Source: Acidobacteriota bacterium (GTDB taxonomy: Bacteria > Acidobacteriota > Vicinamibacteria > Vicinamibacterales > Fen-181). Taken from it: DNA of 36,154 bases. Positions 31,193 to 36,154 of the stretch are shown in pieces. Within the stretch, counting starts at the first letter, position 1; each line of letters begins with the position of its first letter. The stretch covers positions 1 to 36,154 of the forward strand of contig PMZR01000087.1 of assembly GCA_003170135.1 (NCBI GenBank), given 5' to 3'. The translations under genes and the position numbers were made by a program. Below the pieces are notes generated by a model, which saw only the letters and a list, made by a program, of their open reading frames with translations, did not search any database and was not told the origin of the DNA.

Positions 31193-32575
31193 GTGCTGAC
31201 CGGCTTCGCCGCCGTGATCGATCTGCTGAACCGCATCGTCTGGGGCCCGTGGCCCACGCCGGTCGGACCGGTGCCGGGGCCGCTCTTCGTCCTGCTGTTC
31301 GGCGTCGCCATCTTCCTCACCGTGCGGCTGCGGTTCGTGCAGATCGTGCGCCTGCCGCAGGCCCTGCGGAGTGCGTTCGCCAGCCGGCCGGCGTCCGGCA
31401 AGGGCGTGCTGACGCCGTTCCAGGCGTTTGCCACGGCGCTGGCCGCATCGATCGGGACCGGCAACATCGCGGGCGTCGCCACGGCCGTGGTGTCGGGCGG
31501 ACCGGGCGCGGTGTTCTGGATCTGGTGCTACGGCCTCTTCGCGGCCGCGACGAAGTTCACCGAGGCGGTGCTGGGCAACAGGTTCCGTCACGCCGACGCC
31601 AAGCCGTTGTCGGCGGGTCCGCCCTACTACCTGCGTGACGGCCTCGGGATGCCACGCCTCGCCTGGCTCTACGCGTTCATCGCGGGAATCGCGGCCCTGA
31701 CGACCACGCCGATCACGCAGCCGAACTCGATCGCGGTCGTCTTCCAGAGTCAGTTCCACGTGCCCGGCTGGGCGACCGGCGTCATCGTCGCCGTCTTGGC
31801 GTGGCTCGTCATCATCGGCGGCATCCAGTCGATCGGCCGCGCGATGCAGGTGCTCGCACCGGTGAAGGTGTTTCTGTACCTCGCGGGCGGCACCATCGTC
31901 ATCGCCACGCACGCCGCCAACCTCCCGGAAGTGCTCGCGACGATCGTCCGCGAGGCGTTCTCCTTCAGAGCCGCCACCGGCGCCAGCGCGGGCATCGGGA
32001 TCATGGTGGCGATGCGCTACGGCCTGGCCCGCGGCGTCTACGCCAACGAGGCCGGTTACGGAACGGCGGCCGTGGTGTACGGGACCGCGCGCAGCGATCA
32101 GCCGGCGCAGCAGGGCTTGAACGCCGCGATCGAGGTCTTCGTCATCTCGTTTGTGACCTCCAGCATCAGCGCACTTTCGATCCTGGTCACGGGGGTCTGG
32201 CGGTCGGGCCTCACCAGCGCGGCCGTCGTCGCGCAGGCCTTCGACACGTCGATTCCCGGTGGTGGCTACCTGCTCGCGATCTGCGCCTTCCTCTTCGGCC
32301 TCACCGCCCTGATTGGCTGGTCGTACTACGGTGAGCAGTTCCTGCAGTACATCTTCGGCCCGCGCGTCATCCTTCCGTACCGCTGGCTCTACTGCCTGCT
32401 GATCCCGCTCGGCGCCGTCGCCCGGGTCGAGGCCGTGTGGTCGTGGGGCGATCTGATGAACGGCCTGCAGGTGTTCCCGAATATCGTCGGGCTCGTCGGG
32501 CTGAGCGGCGTCGCGGTGGCCGCCGCGCGCACGTTGCGCGCGCGGCCGGCAACGCTCGCCGGCAAATCCGGCTGA
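31193..32575 (+). CDS. alanine/glycine:cation symporter (AGCS family)
   Basis: 460 residues with about 11 membrane helices. Family landmarks are FQAFATALAASIGTGNIAGVATAVVSGGPGAVFW near residue 85, the FTEAVLGNRFR helix end, GIQSIGRAM, and the Ala/Gly segment GLARGVYANEAGYGTAAVVYGTARSDQPAQQG. AGCS proteins import alanine or glycine with sodium or protons across the inner membrane. The GTG at 31193 is chosen because AAGGTGA stands just upstream and the following sequence LTGFAAVIDLLNRIVWGPW is the usual N-terminus. The frame is open far upstream (30926) but is not protein-like there. A hairpin follows the stop immediately. Confidence 0.92.
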   Translation: MLTGFAAVIDLLNRIVWGPWPTPVGPVPGPLFVLLFGVAIFLTVRLRFVQIVRLPQALRSAFASRPASGKGVLTPFQAFATALAASIGTGNIAGVATAVVSGGPGAVFWIWCYGLFAAATKFTEAVLGNRFRHADAKPLSAGPPYYLRDGLGMPRLAWLYAFIAGIAALTTTPITQPNSIAVVFQSQFHVPGWATGVIVAVLAWLVIIGGIQSIGRAMQVLAPVKVFLYLAGGTIVIATHAANLPEVLATIVREAFSFRAATGASAGIGIMVAMRYGLARGVYANEAGYGTAAVVYGTARSDQPAQQGLNAAIEVFVISFVTSSISALSILVTGVWRSGLTSAAVVAQAFDTSIPGGGYLLAICAFLFGLTALIGWSYYGEQFLQYIFGPRVILPYRWLYCLLIPLGAVARVEAVWSWGDLMNGLQVFPNIVGLVGLSGVAVAAARTLRARPATLAGKSG

Positions 32576-32598
32576 GGCCGGATCCCGCAGATCCGGCC
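32576..32598 (+). terminator. hairpin directly after the symporter gene
   Basis: GGCCGGATC (32576-32584) pairs with GATCCGGCC (32590-32598) across a five-base loop, starting one base after the stop codon. There is no T-run. It is a probable 3'-end hairpin or factor-dependent terminator. Confidence 0.55.
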
Positions 32599-32640
32599 GA
32601 CGCGGAAACGTGCCCGGCCCAGTCCTCAGCCGCGTCCCGC

Positions 32641-32674
32641 TTGCCTACTGCTATCTATGCATGTAGATTAGTAG
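32641..32674 (+). promoter_or_regulatory. promoter and candidate operator of the ArsR-methyltransferase/metH operon
   Basis: TTGCCT (32641-32646) and TAGATT (32664-32669) form a sigma-70-like promoter with a 17-base spacer. Transcription would begin about at the GTG start codon (32677), so the mRNA is probably leaderless. An imperfect dyad centred between 32659 and 32660 spans 32645-32674 (CTACT, seven bases, ATGCAT, seven bases, AGTAG). A second overlapping dyad ATCTA/TAGAT is at 32653-32668. A regulator bound here would block both promoter boxes, consistent with autorepression by an ArsR-type protein. Confidence 0.5.
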
Positions 32675-32676
32675 AT

Positions 32677-33768
32677 GTGAGCGATGCCGCTGCCCTCTAC
32701 CGTCTGCTCGGCGACGACGTCCGGCTCCGGCTGCTGCGATTGCTCAGCCGTGAGCGCCTGAACGTCAGCGAGCTCACCGCGATCCTCGGGATCGCGCAGT
32801 CGGGCGTTTCGCGCCACCTCGGCCTGCTCAAGGACGCCGGCCTCGTGCGCGAGCAACGCGAGGCCGGATTCGCGTACTACCATTTCGCGCTCGACGGGCC
32901 TGCTGGCACCGCCCCCTCACGCCGGGCCACCGCAGGCACGCGCGCCCATGCCGGTCCGGCGAACGGCAGCCGACCCTACGACGACGCCCTCCGCGCCTTG
33001 CTCGATGCGCAGTTTGGCGAGATGGGCGGGACACCGGCCGCAGGCGAAGACGAGGCACGGCTGCAGGAAGTGCTGCGGCTGCGCAAGGAGAACTTCGACG
33101 CGCACGGGACCGAGGGCCGTCAGCTCGTGCCGGGGCGGAGCTGGGCCGCCTGGGCGCGAGCAATGGGCGTGCTCCTTCCGCCGCTGACCGTCGCCGACCT
33201 CGGCTGCGGCGAGGGATATCTGACCATCGAGGTCGCCCGCTGGGCCAAGCGCGTGGTTGCGGTCGATCGCTCGGCCGAGGTCCTGCGCCGGGCGCGCGAT
33301 CTCGCACGACGCAGGCGGGCGACGAACATCACCTGGAAACGCGGCGAAATCGAGCACCTCCCACTGGCCGACGCGTCCGTGGACCTGGCCGTGCTGTCGC
33401 AGGCCCTGCACCACGCCGCGTCGCCGCCCGTTGCCCTCTCGGAAGCGTCGCGCATTGTCGTGCCAGGCGGCCGCATCCTGGTCCTCGACCTGCGGGCGCA
33501 CAACGAGTCCTGGGTCCGGACGCGCCTCGACGATCGCTGGATGGGATTTGCCGACGACGAGTTGCGCGATCTGTTGTGCGGAGCGGGCTTCGAGCAGGTC
33601 CGGGTGCGCGTCGGCGCCCGTCGGAGCGGGGATCCCTTCACGGTGCTCGTCGCGAGTGGGGGCAAGGAGGCGGGCTTGCCCGCCCAGGCCCCGCCAAGAC
33701 CGCGGGCGAAGACGCGGGGGACCGGCGAGGCTCGGAAGGTCGAAGGAACGGCCAGGGGGACACCATGA
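32677..33768 (+). CDS. ArsR-family regulator fused to a SAM-dependent methyltransferase domain (SahR-like)
   Basis: 363 residues from a GTG start. Residues 1-75 are an ArsR winged helix ([51 protein letters not shown]). After a variable linker, residues about 165-320 form a class I methyltransferase domain with motif [17 protein letters not shown] and [12 protein letters not shown]. This fusion upstream of methionine-cycle genes is the architecture of SahR, which senses S-adenosylhomocysteine and represses metH, ahcY and related genes in Proteobacteria. No arsenic-type Cys pair is seen in the helix. The C-terminal tail (about 331-363, Pro/Arg/Ala-rich) is low complexity and includes a 16-base palindrome. 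The stop overlaps the metH ATG (ATGA). Confidence 0.87.
   Translation: MSDAAALYRLLGDDVRLRLLRLLSRERLNVSELTAILGIAQSGVSRHLGLLKDAGLVREQREAGFAYYHFALDGPAGTAPSRRATAGTRAHAGPANGSRPYDDALRALLDAQFGEMGGTPAAGEDEARLQEVLRLRKENFDAHGTEGRQLVPGRSWAAWARAMGVLLPPLTVADLGCGEGYLTIEVARWAKRVVAVDRSAEVLRRARDLARRRRATNITWKRGEIEHLPLADASVDLAVLSQALHHAASPPVALSEASRIVVPGGRILVLDLRAHNESWVRTRLDDRWMGFADDELRDLLCGAGFEQVRVRVGARRSGDPFTVLVASGGKEAGLPAQAPPRPRAKTRGTGEARKVEGTARGTP
33669..33684. repeat. 16-base GGCGGGCTTGCCCGCC palindrome in the coding tail
   Basis: GGCGGGC and GCCCGCC are perfect complements around TT. The palindrome lies inside the low-complexity C-terminal tail of the ArsR-methyltransferase gene, about 80 bases before metH. 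It may be a REP-like insertion that the reading frame has absorbed. Confidence 0.6.
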
Positions 33769-36154
33769 ACGCGTCGGATCGTCAGCGGTTGCTCGAGCAG
33801 GTCGCCGCGCAGCGCATTCTCGTCCTGGATGGCGCGATGGGGACCATGCTGCAGCGCCGCAAGCTGCAGGAGGCCGACTATCGCGGCGAACGGTTCGCCA
33901 GTCATCCGCGCGACCTGCGGGGCAATCATGACGTCCTGGTGCTCACCAGGCCCGACGTGGTCGAGGACGTCCACGAGCAGTACTTCGAGGCCGGTGCCGA
34001 CATCGTCGAGACCAATACTTTCAACGGCACGGCGATCGCGCAGGCCGACTACGGCATGGAGCCGCTCGTCTACGAGATGAACGTGGAGGCCGCGCGGCTC
34101 GCGCGACGCGTCGCCGACCGGTGGACGGCGCGGACGCCGTCCCAGCCCCGGTTCGTGGCCGGGTCGATCGGCCCCACGAACAAGACGCTGTCGATGTCGC
34201 CCGACGTCAACGACCCGGCATTCCGCGCCGTTGACTTCGACCGTCTGCGCGACGCCTACGCGGAGCAGGTCCGCGGCCTGCTGGACGGCGGCTGCGATCT
34301 GCTGCTCGTCGAGACGATCTTCGATACGCTCAACGCCAAGGCGGCCATCGTCGCCATCGAGGACGTGTTCGATGAGCGCGGCGGGCGGCTGCCGGTCATG
34401 CTGTCGGTCACGATCACGGATCGCAGCGGGCGGACGCTGTCAGGCCAGACGGTCGAGGCGTTCTGGGTGTCGGTCGCGCACGCGCGCCCGTTCAGCGTCG
34501 GCATCAACTGCGCGCTCGGCGCGACGCAGATGCGCCCGTACCTGGCCGAGCTGTCGGCCCTCGCGCCCACCCGCATCAGTTGTTATCCGAATGCCGGCCT
34601 TCCCAACCCGTTCGGCGAGTATGACGAGCAGGCCGAGGAGACGGCCGCGCTGGTCGGCGAATTCGCGCGAGCGGGCCTGGTGAACCTGGTCGGCGGATGC
34701 TGCGGCACGACGCCGGCGCACATCCGGGCCATTGCCCGGGCCGTCGCGGGTGTCACCCCGCGGCCGATCCCGTCGTTCGATCTCGCGCTGCCGGCGCTCG
34801 ATGCGGGCGGACCCGATGTGGAACCTGCCGGAGCTTCGGACGAGGACGGACTGCTTCTCGAACCCTCGGACGCCCGGCCGTCCCGTTACACACAGTATGC
34901 GGGTCTCGAAACGCTGACCATCCGCCCCGACAGCAACTTCATCATGATCGGCGAGCGGACCAACGTGACCGGGTCGGCGCGCTTCCGGAAGCTCATCGAG
35001 CGCGACGACTACGCGAAGGCGGCGGACGTGGCGCTCGAGCAGGTGCGCGGCGGCGCGAACATCCTCGACGTCAACATGGACGAGGGGATGCTCGACTCCG
35101 AGGAGGCGATGCAGCGCTTCCAGCGCTTCATCGGCAGCGAGCCGGAAATCGCGCGCTTGCCGGTGATGGTCGACAGTTCGAAATGGTCCGTGATCGAGCG
35201 CGGCCTGAAGTCGATCCAGGGCAAGCCCATCGTCAACTCGATCAGTCTCAAGGAAGGCGAGGCGGAATTCCTGCGCCGGGCGCGCGCCATCAGGCGCTAC
35301 GGCGCCGGAGTGGTCGTGATGGCGTTCGACGAGACGGGCCAGGCGGACACGGTCGAGCGCCGCGTCAGCATTCTGCAACGCGCCTACCGGCTCCTGACGG
35401 AGCAGGTCGGCATCGATGCCCGGGACATCGTGCTGGATCCGAATGTCCTCGCGATCGGCACGGGCCTCGAGGAGCACAACAACTACGCGCGCGATTTCAT
35501 CGAAGCGATCCGCATCCTCAAAGCGACGTCTCCGGGCGCGAAGACCAGCGGCGGCATCAGCAACCTGTCGTTTGCCTTCCGCGGCAACGAACCGGTGCGA
35601 CAGGCGATCCACGCCGCGTTCCTCTATCACGCGATTCGCGCCGGCCTGGACATGGGCATCGTCAATGCCTCCCAGCTGATCGTCTACGAGGACATCCCGC
35701 CCGACCTGCTCGCACGCGTCGAAGACCTGCTGTTCAACCGCCGGCCGGACGCCACCGAGCGTCTCGTGCAGTTTGCCGGCCCGGCGACGCCCGCGGCCAA
35801 ATCGGCCTCGGTCAGCCTCGCGTGGCGCGAGGCGCCGGTCGAGGACAGGCTCGGTCATGCCCTGGTGCACGGCGTCCTGGACTTCCTCGAGATGGACGTC
35901 GAGGAAGCGCGCCTGAACTATCCGCGGCCGCTCGACGTCATCGAAGGGCCGCTGATGAACGGCATGAAAGTGGTCGGCGACCTGTTCGGTGCCGGCAAAA
36001 TGTTCCTGCCGCAGGTGGTGAAGAGCGCGCGGGCGATGAAGCAGGCGGTCGCGTTCCTGTTGCCGTATCTGGAGGCGGCCAAGGCCGGCTCGGGCAGCCT
36101 GGGCGCGCAGGGGCGGGTGGTGCTCGCGACGGTGAAGGGCGACGTCCACGACAT
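33765..36154 (+). CDS. metH: cobalamin-dependent methionine synthase, partial (runs off the window)
   Basis: 796 codons are visible and the frame is open at the window end. Residues 1-325 are the homocysteine-binding barrel: [22 protein letters not shown], and zinc ligands in GINCALGA (Cys249) and VGGCCGTTP (Cys312, Cys313). About 375-640 is the methyltetrahydrofolate (pterin) domain ([70 protein letters not shown]). Then comes the helical cap of the cobalamin module ([48 protein letters not shown]). The window stops within DVHD, the start of the DxHxxG cobalamin-binding motif. The enzyme transfers a methyl group from methyl-folate to homocysteine. AGGGGG precedes the ATG, which overlaps the regulator stop; the two genes are coupled. 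Confidence 0.97.
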   Translation, partial: MNASDRQRLLEQVAAQRILVLDGAMGTMLQRRKLQEADYRGERFASHPRDLRGNHDVLVLTRPDVVEDVHEQYFEAGADIVETNTFNGTAIAQADYGMEPLVYEMNVEAARLARRVADRWTARTPSQPRFVAGSIGPTNKTLSMSPDVNDPAFRAVDFDRLRDAYAEQVRGLLDGGCDLLLVETIFDTLNAKAAIVAIEDVFDERGGRLPVMLSVTITDRSGRTLSGQTVEAFWVSVAHARPFSVGINCALGATQMRPYLAELSALAPTRISCYPNAGLPNPFGEYDEQAEETAALVGEFARAGLVNLVGGCCGTTPAHIRAIARAVAGVTPRPIPSFDLALPALDAGGPDVEPAGASDEDGLLLEPSDARPSRYTQYAGLETLTIRPDSNFIMIGERTNVTGSARFRKLIERDDYAKAADVALEQVRGGANILDVNMDEGMLDSEEAMQRFQRFIGSEPEIARLPVMVDSSKWSVIERGLKSIQGKPIVNSISLKEGEAEFLRRARAIRRYGAGVVVMAFDETGQADTVERRVSILQRAYRLLTEQVGIDARDIVLDPNVLAIGTGLEEHNNYARDFIEAIRILKATSPGAKTSGGISNLSFAFRGNEPVRQAIHAAFLYHAIRAGLDMGIVNASQLIVYEDIPPDLLARVEDLLFNRRPDATERLVQFAGPATPAAKSASVSLAWREAPVEDRLGHALVHGVLDFLEMDVEEARLNYPRPLDVIEGPLMNGMKVVGDLFGAGKMFLPQVVKSARAMKQAVAFLLPYLEAAKAGSGSLGAQGRVVLATVKGDVHD

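Noticed and set aside
34440..36149. 569-codon open frame on the minus strand opposite metH
   Set aside because: metH on the plus strand has full family motifs; the antisense frame is an artefact of codon use.
1..36154. CRISPR array, tRNA or rRNA genes, insertion sequences
   Set aside because: The tandem repeats have a 7-base period without spacers, and no tRNA-type T-loop with cloverleaf or transposase-like protein was seen by eye.

Overview
The window is high-GC chromosomal DNA, most likely from an Acidobacteriota member of the Vicinamibacteria type. The main evidence is two adjacent secreted proteins (25935-27965 and 28255-30312) with the N-terminal signature of the acidobacterial 'VWFA-related' family. 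The uniformly high GC, GTG starts and long antisense open frames agree with this. The species assignment is inference. No rRNA, tRNA, CRISPR array, transposase or phage gene was seen.

Layout. 1-6.1 kb: a membrane protein, a HAD phosphatase, a small orphan protein, a PLP decarboxylase, a UbiA-type prenyltransferase and a 3-hydroxyisobutyrate-dehydrogenase-like oxidoreductase. 6.1-18.1 kb: eight genes all on the minus strand, read from 18062 down to 6113: a HEAT/DUF349 coiled-coil protein, an ABC-2 exporter (ATPase plus a frameshifted permease), an OPT-family transporter, a DUF885 protein, a TGS-uridine-kinase-like nucleoside kinase, a YCII protein and a PIG-L deacetylase. 18.1-19.3 kb: a sparse region with a possible 16-codon ORF, a strong GC hairpin and a small lipoprotein. 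19.3-25.9 kb: a secreted M14 peptidase, a serine-palmitoyltransferase-like alpha-oxoamine synthase divergent from an SDR reductase, and an ACSF3/MatB-like malonyl-CoA synthetase. 25.9-30.3 kb: the two VWFA-related paralogues. 30.5-36.2 kb: a DinB/DUF1572 protein divergent from an AGCS amino-acid symporter, then an ArsR-methyltransferase fusion overlapping metH, which runs off the window end just at its B12-binding motif.

The most unusual feature is a set of degenerate heptanucleotide-periodic repeats. They share the 7-nt period but not the sequence: GTTGGTC, GTGCGAA, GGCTTCG, TTTCGGC, ACTCCTG, GCCTCGA and CCGAGGT at seven places. Most lie at gene borders and several supply or touch stop codons. 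Three consist of two inverted arrays that can pair as a long hairpin inside the minus-strand gene train. One array sits in frame inside the acyl-CoA synthetase gene. They recall the heptameric STRR repeats of cyanobacteria but show many different consensus words in one locus.

Genes that plausibly work together: the ABC ATPase/permease pair; the SPT-like enzyme with its divergent SDR (possible 3-ketosphinganine-type synthesis and reduction); and the ArsR-methyltransferase with metH, which matches the SahR-type S-adenosylhomocysteine-responsive control of the methionine cycle.
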